Below are positions 28,418-37,448 of a stretch of DNA of 64,000 bases, piece by piece (the stretch's first letter is position 1; every line of letters starts with the position of its first letter). A program made the translations under genes and the position numbers. Under the pieces are notes generated by a model. The model worked only from the letters and a program-made list of their open reading frames with translations. It made no database searches and had not been told where the DNA came from. The DNA is from Stenotrophomonas maltophilia (lineage in GTDB: Bacteria; Pseudomonadota; Gammaproteobacteria; Xanthomonadales; Xanthomonadaceae): positions 1,253,001-1,317,000 of the forward strand of contig NZ_CP154630.1 of NCBI RefSeq assembly GCF_039555535.1. The letters run 5' to 3'.

Positions 28418-28440
28418 GGCGCCGCCGCAAGGGCGGCGCC
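28418..28440 (-). other. Intercistronic hairpin between RiPP precursor and maturase genes
   Basis: A nine-base-pair perfect stem GGCGCCGCC/GGCGGCGCC with a five-base loop lies 13 bases past the precursor stop. No U-tract follows on the leftward strand. It may stabilise the upstream mRNA or attenuate, which would give more precursor than maturase, as is common in RiPP operons. Confidence 0.6.
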
Positions 28441-28453
28441 GGGTGGGGAACGA

Positions 28454-28930
28454 TCAGTCGTTGACGCGGGAGAACAGGCCCTTCGGCATCGGCTTGCCGT
28501 TGGCGGTGTAGACACTGCGCAGGTAGTCGTGCGCTTCCTGTTCGCTGATGTAGCCGTCGTGGTCGGTGTCGATGCGGTCGAATTCGGCGGCGCGCTTGGC
28601 CGCCACGGCGTTGAACTCGGCACGCGAGACCCGGCCGTCGTGGTCTCGGTCGGTGCGGGCAAACGAGGCGTCGCCGCACTTGCCTTCGCCACACTGGCCT
28701 TCGACCACCTTGGCCTTGCCGGCAGGCTTGCCGGTGGCAGCCTTGTTGGCGCCGCACTTGCCTTCACCACACTTGCCTTCGGCGGCGGCGCTCATCGCCA
28801 CGGCACCGATGGCCATTGGCTGGATCGCGGCGGCCTGGCCAGCCAGCAGCAGGCCACCGGCCAGGGCGATGCCGATGGCGCCGATGCGCGGCAGACGGGA
28901 AGCAGCGGTGTTCTTGGTCGAGACGGACAT
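28454..28930 (-). CDS. hvfA: HvfA/bufferin-like RiPP precursor fused to two EF-hands
   Basis: This 158-residue precursor has four parts. A hydrophobic signal segment (about 14-35, ending GQAAA) comes first. A core with four cysteines in EGxCG motifs follows: C54 and C59 in EGKCGEGKCG, and C80 and C85 in EGQCGEGKCG, separated by a Lys/Ala/Gly spacer. Two canonical EF-hand loops come next, D94-E105 and D121-E132, then a short C-terminal tail. EGKCG cysteines are the known substrates of DUF692 enzymes. The ATG has AAGGAG nine bases upstream. A direct EF-hand fusion is unusual for a RiPP precursor; the loops look competent to bind Ca2+. Confidence 0.88.
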   Translation of the reverse strand: MSVSTKNTAASRLPRIGAIGIALAGGLLLAGQAAAIQPMAIGAVAMSAAAEGKCGEGKCGANKAATGKPAGKAKVVEGQCGEGKCGDASFARTDRDHDGRVSRAEFNAVAAKRAAEFDRIDTDHDGYISEQEAHDYLRSVYTANGKPMPKGLFSRVND

Positions 28931-29030
28931 GATGATGACTCCTTGGGATTGGCACGCAGGGCGTGCGGGATGGACGCCGCCTGAAGGCGACGGAAACGAA
29001 GGGAAGAAGCGCGGGAAGGGGCGATGCGGA

Positions 29031-29675
29031 TCAGGCGTTGCGGCGACGGCGCAGTACGTAGCCCAACAGCAGGGCGCCGCCGAGCAGCGCGCCACCGAAG
29101 CCGACGCCGGGCAGCAGCGCGGCGACCGGCAGCAGCAGGGCGATCAGGCTCACGCCCCAGCCGAGACCGTCGTTGCCCGCCGTGGGGCGCTGCGGGCCGG
29201 CCAGCAGGTGGTCCAGGCTGAGCGCACCGCCGCCGTTGAGGATCAGTGGGAGCAGCATGGCCAGGAAGAGCAGCGGCAGCTTGAAGTTGCCGTAGCCCTG
29301 GTCGGTGATCGCATAGCCCTGCCAGAGTTCGCCCAGGCCGTTCCACTGGTCGGGCCAGTGCACAGCGGCGATGGCAACAAGGGTCAGCACCCAGAAGATG
29401 TAGGCCACCGAGCGCGTGGCCAGGCCCAGCAGCAGCATTACAGCGCCCACCAGTTCCAGCCAGGTGGCCAGCTGCCAGTTGAGTGACGCAGGCAGGGTGG
29501 AGAACGGGAACGGGAAACGCCCTTCCAGGTCGGCGAACCAGTTCTGGCCGGCCAGCTTCTCGCGGCCGGATTCAAAGAACTCCCAAGCCAGCAGGATGCG
29601 CAGCGCCAATGGCGAGAGCCAGCGGCCGACGGCGTCCAGGCGGGGGGTAACGACGGAAGAGGCAGTGCTGATCAT
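29031..29675 (-). CDS. hvfX: DoxX-family membrane protein of the RiPP operon (HvfX/BufD-like)
   Basis: This 214-residue protein has a DoxX fold of four main spans: [19 protein letters not shown], then [34 protein letters not shown] and [15 protein letters not shown]. An extra C-terminal span ends in RRRRNA. DoxX proteins are regular companions of Hvf/bufferin operons, where they probably assist membrane steps of peptide maturation or electron flow. AGGAC precedes the ATG. It is the first gene after the divergent control region and lies 100 bp ahead of the precursor gene. Confidence 0.88.
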   Translation of the reverse strand: MISTASSVVTPRLDAVGRWLSPLALRILLAWEFFESGREKLAGQNWFADLEGRFPFPFSTLPASLNWQLATWLELVGAVMLLLGLATRSVAYIFWVLTLVAIAAVHWPDQWNGLGELWQGYAITDQGYGNFKLPLLFLAMLLPLILNGGGALSLDHLLAGPQRPTAGNDGLGWGVSLIALLLPVAALLPGVGFGGALLGGALLLGYVLRRRRNA

Positions 29676-29790
29676 GGTGGTGTCCTGCGGGCCAGTGGTC
29701 GATGGAGGCCATTTCAGTCGGCGCAGGTATCGGCAACGTGTGCCGTTGCCCGGGGTTTTGTCAGCGACTGTGGCCGCGGCCCGGGTTTCG

Positions 29791-29804
29791 TACAGTCGGA
29801 TACA
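29791..29804 (+). promoter_or_regulatory. TACA-N6-TACA box 1
   Basis: The sequence is TACAGTCGGATACA, 116 bp before the DoxX start. TACA repeated with ten-base periodicity is the layout of OmpR/RstA-type response-regulator sites. It is embedded in a longer inverted repeat with box 2 (GTTTCgTACAG... against ...CTGTAGAAAC). Confidence 0.6.
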
Positions 29805-29897
29805 AAGACGATGCGTGGATGCACATCGGGGCGTTGCGCGCACGCGTGCGGGGAGCCTGATCCACCCGGTAGCACCCAGCAAGGACCGGCGCGCGAA

Positions 29898-29911
29898 TGT
29901 ATCCCACTGTA
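29898..29911 (-). promoter_or_regulatory. TACA-N6-TACA box 2
   Basis: On the minus strand this reads TACAGTGGGATACA, opposite in orientation to boxes 1 and 3. It lies 107 bp from the hydrolase start, almost the same distance as box 1 from the DoxX start. Confidence 0.6.
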
Positions 29912-29928
29912 GAAACCCGCCTGCGCCC

Positions 29929-29942
29929 TACAGTCCGGTACA
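29929..29942 (+). promoter_or_regulatory. TACA-N6-TACA box 3
   Basis: TACAGTCCGGTACA lies 76 bp before the hydrolase start and 18 bp beyond box 2, giving two boxes close together on the hydrolase side. The rest of the 342-bp region (29676-30017) shows no gene. Confidence 0.6.
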
Positions 29943-30017
29943 ACTCCGCGCCGTGGAGAAACAGCGCCGATACACCGGCAGATGGAAATGGCCACTCCCA
30001 ACACCGGAGTGCCACCC

Positions 30018-30812
30018 ATGATCCGTACCTCGTTGCTTGCCGCTGCTCTCGCCCTTGCCGGCGCCGCCGCCCCCGCCTTCGCTACCCAGGCCGATACCGC
30101 TGCACCGCCCACCGTCATCCTGGTGCACGGCGCCTTCGCCGATGGCTCCAGCTGGAGCAAGGTCATCAGTACCCTGCATGACTGGAAGCTGCCGGCGGTG
30201 GCCGTACAGAATCCACTCACCTCGTTGGCCGACGATGTCGCCGCCACCCGCCGCGCGATTGCCGCCGCGCCCGGCAAGGTGGTGCTGGTCGGCCACAGCT
30301 GGGGTGGCACGGTCATCACCGAAGCGGGCAATGACCCGAAGGTGCAGGCGCTGGTGTACGTGGCGGCCTTCGCGCCGGATGCAGGGCAGTCTTCGGCGCA
30401 ACAGGGCGAAGGTTTCCCGGTCGGTCCGGGCTTGGCGCGACTGCAGGAAAGGGATGGCTACCTGACCTTGCCGGCGGATGCCATCGCCCAGGACTTCGCG
30501 CCGGACGTGATGAAAAAATCGGCCGCATTGCTGTACAGCACGCAGGTCCCGTTGAAGGCCAGTGCACTGGGCGAGGCGGTGAACGTTGCGGCGTGGCGCA
30601 GCAAGCCGAGCTGGTACGTGCTCAGCCGCGATGACCGCATGCTGTCGCCACAGCTGCAGGCCGCGACCGCACGTCGCATCGGTGCACAGCTGCAATCGAT
30701 CGGCAGCAGCCATGTGTCGCTGCTTTCGCATCCGGCGCAGGTGGCCGACAGCATTCTGGAAGCGGCAGGGGTGAAGCCGGCGGAACTGCCGCTGGCCGAG
30801 CAGGGTGGCTGA
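30018..30812 (+). CDS. Secreted alpha/beta hydrolase
   Basis: This 264-residue periplasmic hydrolase has a Sec signal (SLLAAALALAGAAAPAFA). HGAFADGSSW forms the oxyanion region, and Ser94 in GHSWGG is the nucleophile. The distal SSHVSLLSHP segment supplies the His. It resembles the EstC/haloperoxidase-like signal-peptide-bearing hydrolases of proteobacteria; its substrate is unknown. It leads an operon with the thioredoxin-like protein (three bases downstream) and probably the two-component system, and it diverges from the RiPP operon. Confidence 0.87.
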   Translation: MIRTSLLAAALALAGAAAPAFATQADTAAPPTVILVHGAFADGSSWSKVISTLHDWKLPAVAVQNPLTSLADDVAATRRAIAAAPGKVVLVGHSWGGTVITEAGNDPKVQALVYVAAFAPDAGQSSAQQGEGFPVGPGLARLQERDGYLTLPADAIAQDFAPDVMKKSAALLYSTQVPLKASALGEAVNVAAWRSKPSWYVLSRDDRMLSPQLQAATARRIGAQLQSIGSSHVSLLSHPAQVADSILEAAGVKPAELPLAEQGG

Positions 30813-30815
30813 GCG

Positions 30816-31361
30816 ATGGCCGCACTGCGAGGGTACGCATTGCCGCTGTTGTTGGGCCTGCTGGGCGGAGCGGCGCTGTTGCTGGCATGGCCCGGCGCGG
30901 ATGCCGGTGCGCAGCCGCTCGCTGCAGCACCGATGGCGGGGTTCGACGGTGGCGGACCCTGGCACAACAGCCCACCGCTCACACTGAAGCAGTTGCAGGG
31001 GCAGGTGGTGCTGGTCGAGTTCTGGACCTACACCTGCAGCAACTGCCTCAACGTGGCGCCCTACGTCCACCAGTGGCATACGCGATACGCGCCGCAGGGC
31101 CTGAAGGTGATCGGCGTGCACACGCCGGAATTTGCCTATGAAGGGCTGCCCAGCAACGTGCGCAGGGCCATCACACGGTTGGATATCACCTGGCCGGTGG
31201 TGCAGGACAACCAGTACCGGATCTGGAATGCCTGGGGCAACCGCTTCTGGCCGGCGCTGTACCTGCTCGACCGGCAGGGGCGGGTGGTCTACCGCCATTA
31301 CGGCGAGGGCGACTACGCACGTACCGAAAGCGAGATCCAGCGCCTGCTGCCCAGCCCCTGA
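30816..31361 (+). CDS. Thioredoxin-like (TlpA/DipZ C-terminal-type) redoxin
   Basis: This 181-residue protein has an N-terminal hydrophobic anchor or signal (LLLGLLGGAALLLAWPG) and a thioredoxin fold with active-site C74 and C77 in FWTYTCSNCLNVAPYV. The cis-Pro region WNRFWPALYLLDRQG follows. The TYTCSNC form is that of DipZ C-terminal domains. It acts in the periplasm, handling disulfides or peroxides. It follows the hydrolase by three bases and precedes the two-component genes. Across the shared promoter region lies a cysteine peptide, so a thiol-reducing role toward it is conceivable but speculative. Confidence 0.88.
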   Translation: MAALRGYALPLLLGLLGGAALLLAWPGADAGAQPLAAAPMAGFDGGGPWHNSPPLTLKQLQGQVVLVEFWTYTCSNCLNVAPYVHQWHTRYAPQGLKVIGVHTPEFAYEGLPSNVRRAITRLDITWPVVQDNQYRIWNAWGNRFWPALYLLDRQGRVVYRHYGEGDYARTESEIQRLLPSP

Positions 31362-31418
31362 GCCGCGCTACCATGGCCGCGCAGCGCGGCCCTGACCGCC
31401 GTCTTCATCGAGAACGCA

Positions 31419-32155
<737 letters not shown>

Positions 32156-32159
<4 letters not shown>

Positions 32160-33469
32160 ATATCACCGCACGCCGCCCACGCTGGCCGCGCACGCTGTCG
32201 GCGCGGCTGCTGCTGGTGCTGCTGGGCGGACTGGCGCTGGCCCACGCACTGTCGTTCGGCCTGCTGTTCTTCGAACGCGACCAGTCCACCCGCAGCATGA
32301 TGCTGCGCAACCTCGACGAGGATGTGGCCGTGAGCGTCGCGTTGCTGGAACACCTGCCCGCAGACCAGCGCGCGGCCTGGGTGCCGCGGCTGGAGCGGCG
32401 CACCTACCGTTACCTGCTGCGCCCGGTTGCGGCCGGACCCGGGCTGCAGACCGATCGCGCACGCCAGGTCACCACGGTCATCGATGACAGCCTGCAGCAC
32501 CGCTATCCGTTGCAGGCGCGCCAGGTGGCTCGCCTGCCGGAGCGGTTCGAGGTGGAACTGCGCCTGCACGACGGCACCCCCGTGACCATTGAAGTCACGC
32601 CGTCGGGGCTGCCGCTGGCGCGTTGGTTGCCCGCCGTGCTGCTGGTGCAGCTGGCGCTGCTGCTGGTGTGCGCGTGGCTGGCGGTGCGCCTGGCCATGCG
32701 GCCGCTGCAGCAGCTCTCGCATGCGGTGGAGCATCTGCAGCCGGGCAAGGACGGGCCGGCACTGCCTGAAGATGGCCCTGCGGAAGTGGGCGGCGCGGCG
32801 GCCGCGCTCAACGCACTGCAGGCACGCATTCGTGGCCATGTCAGTGAGCGCCTGCAGATCCTGGCCGCGATCTCGCATGACCTGCAGACCCCCATCACGC
32901 GCATGAAGCTGCGGGTGGAGGCCCTGCCTGAAGACAGCACCCAGCAGCGGCTGCTGGCCGACCTCGACCACCTGGGGCAACTGGTGCGTGAGGGCGTGGC
33001 CTATGCGCGCAGCAGCCACGTCGCCAGTGGCGAGCCAGTGGCGATGGACCTGGGCGCATTCCTGGCCAGTGTGGTCGGCGACTACGAGGACATGGGCAAG
33101 CCGGTCAGTGGCGGTGCGCCCGCTGGACTGGTCGTGCAGACCTGGCCGCAGCCGCTGCGACGGGTGGTCGGCAATCTGGTCGACAACGCACTCCGCTACG
33201 CCGGTGCCGCCGAGATCGAGGCCGGCCGTGATGACGCCGGCAGAGTGTGGATCTGCATTTCCGACCGTGGCCCTGGCATTCCCGAGGACCAGCTGCAGGC
33301 AGTGCTGGCGCCGTTCCACCGGCTGGAAAGCTCACGCAATCGCGATACCGGCGGCACTGGCTTGGGCCTGGCCATCGCGGTGCAGCTGGCGCAGTCGCTG
33401 GGCGGCTCGCTGCGGTTGCACAACCGCGAGGGTGGCGGCCTGCGGGCGGAGCTGCAGCTGCCGGGGTAA
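32156..33469 (+). CDS. Sensor histidine kinase
   Basis: This 437-residue inner-membrane kinase has two spans (about 15-38 and 158-180) around a periplasmic domain of about 120 residues, and a HAMP-like linker. The phosphoacceptor is His241 in AAISHDLQTPITRMK. ATP-binding boxes are intact: N-box GNLVDNALRYAG, G1 ISDRGPGIPEDQL and G2 GGTGLGLAIA. The periplasmic part is rich in Arg and Leu and has no cysteine pair or His cluster that would betray a metal sensor. Its partner regulator is encoded just upstream. Confidence 0.93.
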
Positions 33470-33574
33470 CTGGCGGGACCAGAGCATCCACACATAACGC
33501 GGATCCATGGCAATCCTGCACGGCTCCGGGATCGGCGATCATCTGCAGGGAGTGTCGAAATCAGGAAACACGCA

Positions 33575-34588
33575 ATGCAGGGAACGCAGCATTCAATCCG
33601 GCGTCCGCGCCACGTCGCGCTGCTGGCAGGTCTACTCGTGCTGGCGGCCTGCCAGCGCACACCGGATGCACCAATCGAGGCACCCGTAGCGGGCACAACC
33701 CTTGCCGCCCCGGCCACCGCAACAGACCTCTCTCCGTTGCTGGATGCGCTGCCGACCTGTGCGCTGGACGGCTGGTATATCGACCCTCAGGCCGATCGCC
33801 CGGTCCATCCCTGGCTGGCCGCGAACGCGCCGAAACCCTGCAAGGTGGACGAGGAAAACGAGATCGCCACGTTCTGCATGCGTGGGCAATGGAAGGGATT
33901 GCCGGTGGAGGAGGTGATCCTGCCGACGATGACGCTCGTTTCGTTCCGCGGGGCGAAGATCGGCCTGCCGTTGGAGACCGCGCGCGTGATCGTTCACCAG
34001 CGCTTCGGCCGGGACTTTCCGGGTGGTACGGCTTACGAGCAGGGCCGGGAGCCGAAGCTGATGGCCGATCCCGAGGATGCACAGCGCTCGTGGCTGCTGT
34101 GCAGCACACCGGAACCGGGAGACGACCTGGGCAGCCAGGCAGGCGTGAGCTATTCGGGCATGAACCTGCCCTACGACCACAACGGGTGCAGCTATCGCTA
34201 CAGCCCGGTCGATTTCTGCGATGCGCAGCACGTGGCGCGCATCGAGGAAGCCCTCAGGAACGAGACACCCAACTTCAACCAGCACTACCTGCTGGTGCAG
34301 GTCGATGATCGCCCCGAGTTCTTCCAGCGCTCGGTGGTACTGATCGACACCCGTACCGGACGCGCCACGCCATTGCCGATCGATGCTTTCACCGGGCCGG
34401 CGGGGAAGGGCGGAGACGCTACCCGCTATGGGACCCTGGACACGGGCGTGGACCAGCAGCAGTTCTGCCTGGATGGCGCGTTGCTTGTCTATCGCGCGTT
34501 TGAGGAGGGGCGGTTCTGCTTCGGCTTTGACGGTGAGCGCTTCACCGGGCATGAAACCCAGTACATGCAGCCGATGGATGGCCGATGA
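33575..34588 (+). CDS. Lipoprotein of unknown function
   Basis: I do not recognise this 337-residue protein. It has a lipoprotein signal (LLAGLLVLAAC, with the lipobox Cys at residue 26) and a mature region with at least eight cysteines, which suggests disulfides in the periplasm. No catalytic motif stands out. The segment WKGLPVEEVILPTMTLVSFR and a late DTGVDQQQFCLDGALLVYR look like beta-rich repeats. It follows the sensor-kinase gene by about 100 bp on the same strand but need not belong to that operon. Confidence 0.75.
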   Translation: MQGTQHSIRRPRHVALLAGLLVLAACQRTPDAPIEAPVAGTTLAAPATATDLSPLLDALPTCALDGWYIDPQADRPVHPWLAANAPKPCKVDEENEIATFCMRGQWKGLPVEEVILPTMTLVSFRGAKIGLPLETARVIVHQRFGRDFPGGTAYEQGREPKLMADPEDAQRSWLLCSTPEPGDDLGSQAGVSYSGMNLPYDHNGCSYRYSPVDFCDAQHVARIEEALRNETPNFNQHYLLVQVDDRPEFFQRSVVLIDTRTGRATPLPIDAFTGPAGKGGDATRYGTLDTGVDQQQFCLDGALLVYRAFEEGRFCFGFDGERFTGHETQYMQPMDGR

Positions 34589-34666
34589 CCGGCATTTCAC
34601 CCCGGCCGTGACACCCTGCCTGGCACCTGCACCCACGGGAACGAGGCTGTTGAAGGCGAACACGCA

Positions 34667-35926
34667 ATGACCGCGGCGCGGCAGCGCTCGATGTGGGTGG
34701 CCGGCCTGTCCACGGTAGTGGAGTGGTACGACTTCACCCTGTACCTGTACTTCGCCACGGTGCTGTCGCGGGTGTTCTTCGGCGGTGGCGAGCAGGCGCT
34801 GCTGGTGACACTGGCCGGCTTTGCGGTGTCCTACCTGATGCGCCCGCTGGGCGCGCTGTGTTTTGGCCATCTGGGCGATCGGCTCGGCCGGCGCTGGATG
34901 CTGCTGGCGTCGATGGCGTTGATGGCAGCGGCGATGCTGGCTACCGCGCTGCTGCCGACCGCCGCCACCGCCGGCGCCACCGCCGGCGTGCTGCTGCTGG
35001 TGCTGCGCTGCGTGATGGCGTTTTCGGTGGGCGGCGAATACACCGGCGTGGTGGCCTACCTGCTGGAAAGCGCACCCGTGCGGCGACGAGGCCTGGTGAC
35101 CTCGCTGGCATCGGCCGCCAGTGAAGTGGGCGCGCTGCTGGCGGTGGCGATTTCCGCGCTCACGGTCGCGCTGCTGCCCGCCGCGCAGCTGGACAGCTGG
35201 GGGTGGCGCATTCCGTTCTTCGTCGGTGCCGCGCTGGCGCTGGTGATCCTGGTCGCGCGCTCGGGCATGCACGAATCGCCCGAGTTCGAGCGCCAGCGGC
35301 GCGAGGGCAGCATTCCCGCCACGCCGTTGCGGCATGTGCTGCGCAACCATCCGGCAGCAGTGGCGCGCACCTTCGCGATCTCGGCGCTGGGTTCGATCAC
35401 CTACTACGTGGGCATCACCTACGTGCCGGCATTCCTGCATGCGCAGGGCCACGACGAAGGCGACGCGCTCTGGTTGTCGACGATTGCGGCGGTGGCGGTG
35501 ATTGCGATCACCCCGCTGTGCGGCGCCTTGTCCGACCGCGTGGGGCGCCGGCCGATGCTGCTGGGCCTGACGTTGCTGGCGGCGCTGCTGCCGCTGTCGC
35601 TGTTTGCGTGGATGGCGCAGGCTTCGGTGTGGGGCATCGCGCTGGCCGCGGTGCTGCTGGCCTGCGTGGCCGGTGGTGTAAGTGCGGTCGCGGCCCCGGC
35701 CACGGCCGAGCAGTTCCCGGGCGAAGGCCGGGTCAGCGGGTTGGCACTGGGCGTGACCATGGCCACCGCGGTGTTCGGCGGCGCGACACCGTGGCTGGCG
35801 CAATGGTGGGTGGAACGCAGCGGCTGGGCGGCGGCGCCGGGCGCGATGATCGCGCTGGTGGCGGTGCTGGTGCTGCCGGTGCTGTGGACCCTGCCCGAGA
35901 CCGTCCCGGGCAGGGCCAGACGCTAG
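34667..35926 (+). CDS. MFS transporter of the metabolite:H+ symporter (MHS) family
   Basis: This 419-residue inner-membrane protein has twelve predicted spans. The diagnostic N-terminal VVEWYDFTLYLYFA and the loop FGHLGDRLGRRWMLL are those of MHS symporters, which take up organic acids, osmolytes or shikimate. A second conserved loop, GALSDRVGRRPMLLG, is in the right place. Its stop is four bases from the convergent nucleoside hydrolase stop. The substrate is undetermined. A lone gene ahead of it encodes an unrelated lipoprotein. Confidence 0.9.
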   Translation: MTAARQRSMWVAGLSTVVEWYDFTLYLYFATVLSRVFFGGGEQALLVTLAGFAVSYLMRPLGALCFGHLGDRLGRRWMLLASMALMAAAMLATALLPTAATAGATAGVLLLVLRCVMAFSVGGEYTGVVAYLLESAPVRRRGLVTSLASAASEVGALLAVAISALTVALLPAAQLDSWGWRIPFFVGAALALVILVARSGMHESPEFERQRREGSIPATPLRHVLRNHPAAVARTFAISALGSITYYVGITYVPAFLHAQGHDEGDALWLSTIAAVAVIAITPLCGALSDRVGRRPMLLGLTLLAALLPLSLFAWMAQASVWGIALAAVLLACVAGGVSAVAAPATAEQFPGEGRVSGLALGVTMATAVFGGATPWLAQWWVERSGWAAAPGAMIALVAVLVLPVLWTLPETVPGRARR

Positions 35927-35930
35927 CCGA

Positions 35931-36878
35931 TCAGACCTTCAGGGTCTGCTCGATGTCGGCCAGTACCGCGGCCGCATCCACGCCGATGGCGACGGACTGC
36001 AGCACGTGGCCATCCCACACGCTGGGGCCGAAGCCCATGCCTTCCGGCTTCGGAATGGTCATGCCACGGGCAACGCCGTCGGTGGCCACGCGCACGCTGG
36101 CACGTTCGAACTGGAACAGCTCCGGGCGGGTCAGCGCGATGCAGGCGCAGCAGTCGTGCACGACCATGCCCTTGTGGCCAGCCTGCAGGTAGAAGTCCAC
36201 GTAGTCCTGCGACAGCGCACGCACCAGCTCGGCGTCGGTACCGCCGAGGGCGGCCAGCTTGTCCAGGCCGTCGCGGTCCATTTCCACGCGGGTGGTCACG
36301 TCCAGGCCGATCGCGGTGACCGGCCAATCGGTGGTGAACACCACATCGGCCGCTTCGGCATCGCCCCAGATGTTGGCCTCGGCGGCCGGGGTGATGTTGC
36401 CGTTGACGTGGAAGGCGCCGCCCATGATCACCACGCCACGTACAAGCCCGGCGATGTCCGGCGCCTGCTGCAGGGCCAGGGCCAGGTTGGTCATGCGGCC
36501 CACGGCGACCAGGGTCACTTCGCCCGGATGGGCGCGGACCAGGTCGATGATCAGCTGCGCGGCGGAGCGCGCATCAGCGGCCACGTCCAGGCTGGCCGGC
36601 ACCGGGTGGTTGCCCAGGCCGTTGTGGCCGTGGATGTGCACCGGCCAGGCTTCCGGGGTGGCTTCCGGCTGCAGCGGGCCTGCGGCGCCGCGTGCGACCG
36701 GGGCGGCAAAGCCCCAGGCCTGCTTCAGGTACAGCGCGTTGTGCGTGGTCGACTCCACCGAGGCGTTGCCGAAGGTGGTGGTGACGCCGATCAGGTCGAT
36801 CTGCGGGTGCTTGTGCAGGTACAGCAGGGCCAGGGCGTCGTCGACGCCCGGGTCGGTATCGAAAATGACTTTCAGCAT
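35931..36878 (-). CDS. Nucleoside hydrolase (IunH/URH family)
   Basis: This 315-residue enzyme hydrolyses the N-glycosidic bond of ribonucleosides. The calcium-binding signature DTDPGVDDALAL begins at residue 8. A further Asn/Asp-containing stretch (EANIWGDAEAADVVF) and the active-site His in VVHDCCACIAL are present, matching the pyrimidine/inosine-uridine family. It acts in the cytoplasm in nucleoside salvage. No nucleoside carrier is adjacent except the MHS gene, which converges on it. It is transcribed alone. Confidence 0.93.
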   Translation of the reverse strand: MLKVIFDTDPGVDDALALLYLHKHPQIDLIGVTTTFGNASVESTTHNALYLKQAWGFAAPVARGAAGPLQPEATPEAWPVHIHGHNGLGNHPVPASLDVAADARSAAQLIIDLVRAHPGEVTLVAVGRMTNLALALQQAPDIAGLVRGVVIMGGAFHVNGNITPAAEANIWGDAEAADVVFTTDWPVTAIGLDVTTRVEMDRDGLDKLAALGGTDAELVRALSQDYVDFYLQAGHKGMVVHDCCACIALTRPELFQFERASVRVATDGVARGMTIPKPEGMGFGPSVWDGHVLQSVAIGVDAAAVLADIEQTLKV

Positions 36879-37030
36879 GTTGTTGTTCTTCTTCTTCCGT
36901 GTGGTGCGGGGGGCGCCGGCGGCCCGGAGACAGGCCGGCGCGCCCTACATTGTCCCATCTTCATGACAGGCAGGGCCAATGCCGGCGCGGCGGGCCATAA
37001 TGCCCCCAGGTCCTGGCACGGAACTGCCGC

Positions 37031-37351
37031 ATGCTGATCGTTGCCCTTCTGCTGGTCCTGCTGGTGCTGGGCCTGAACGTGGTAGCCACCGTGGTCATCA
37101 TCAGGCGCGACGGGCTTTCGGCGGGCGGCCGGACGGTGCAGCTGTTGCTGGTCTGGTTGTTGCCGCTGGTGGGCGCAATCCTGTGCATGGCGGTAGCCAC
37201 CGCCGATGGCTCGGGAAGCCGCGGGGAGGGGGGCGCAAGCTACGACAGCTCCGGTGGGTATTCCGGTGACAACTACAGCCATCACAGCCACGGCAGCTCC
37301 GACTGCAGCAGTGATGGGGGGAGTAGTGACAGCGGCAGCTGCGGCGATTGA
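37031..37351 (+). CDS. Small membrane protein with Ser/Gly/His/Cys-rich tail
   Basis: This 106-residue protein has two spans (about 2-25 and 37-58) joined by a short loop. A low-complexity tail of about 45 residues follows, rich in Ser, Gly and Asp, with SHHSHGSSDC and a terminal GSCGD. Two cysteines and three histidines in the tail could bind a metal such as copper or zinc, though nothing proves this. I do not recognise the family beyond phospholipase-D-like membrane stubs. It has no operon partner and sits before a SMAG repeat. Confidence 0.7.
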   Translation: MLIVALLLVLLVLGLNVVATVVIIRRDGLSAGGRTVQLLLVWLLPLVGAILCMAVATADGSGSRGEGGASYDSSGGYSGDNYSHHSHGSSDCSSDGGSSDSGSCGD

Positions 37352-37367
37352 AGCCCGGCGCCCGGCT

Positions 37368-37438
37368 GTAGCGCCGAACCATGCTCGGCGGCTTCTACTG
37401 CTCGCGTCGGGTGCCAGCCGAGCATGGCTCGGCTCTAC
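37368..37438. repeat. SMAG/GTAG inverted pair
   Basis: The pair runs GTAGCGCCGAACCATGCTCGG ... GCCGAGCATGGCTCGGCTCTAC with about 24 bp between the arms. The left arm has drifted (GCGCCGAAC in place of GAGCCGAGC). It separates the convergent small membrane protein and GntR genes. Confidence 0.88.
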
Positions 37439-37448
37439 AGAAGCCTGC

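Noticed and set aside
29780..29915. ECF sigma-factor promoters (GTATCC...CGAA) in the divergent RiPP region
   Set aside because: Copper-peptide operons can be ECF-controlled, but the spacing between the two elements here is about seven bases rather than sixteen. Response-regulator boxes explain the repeats better.
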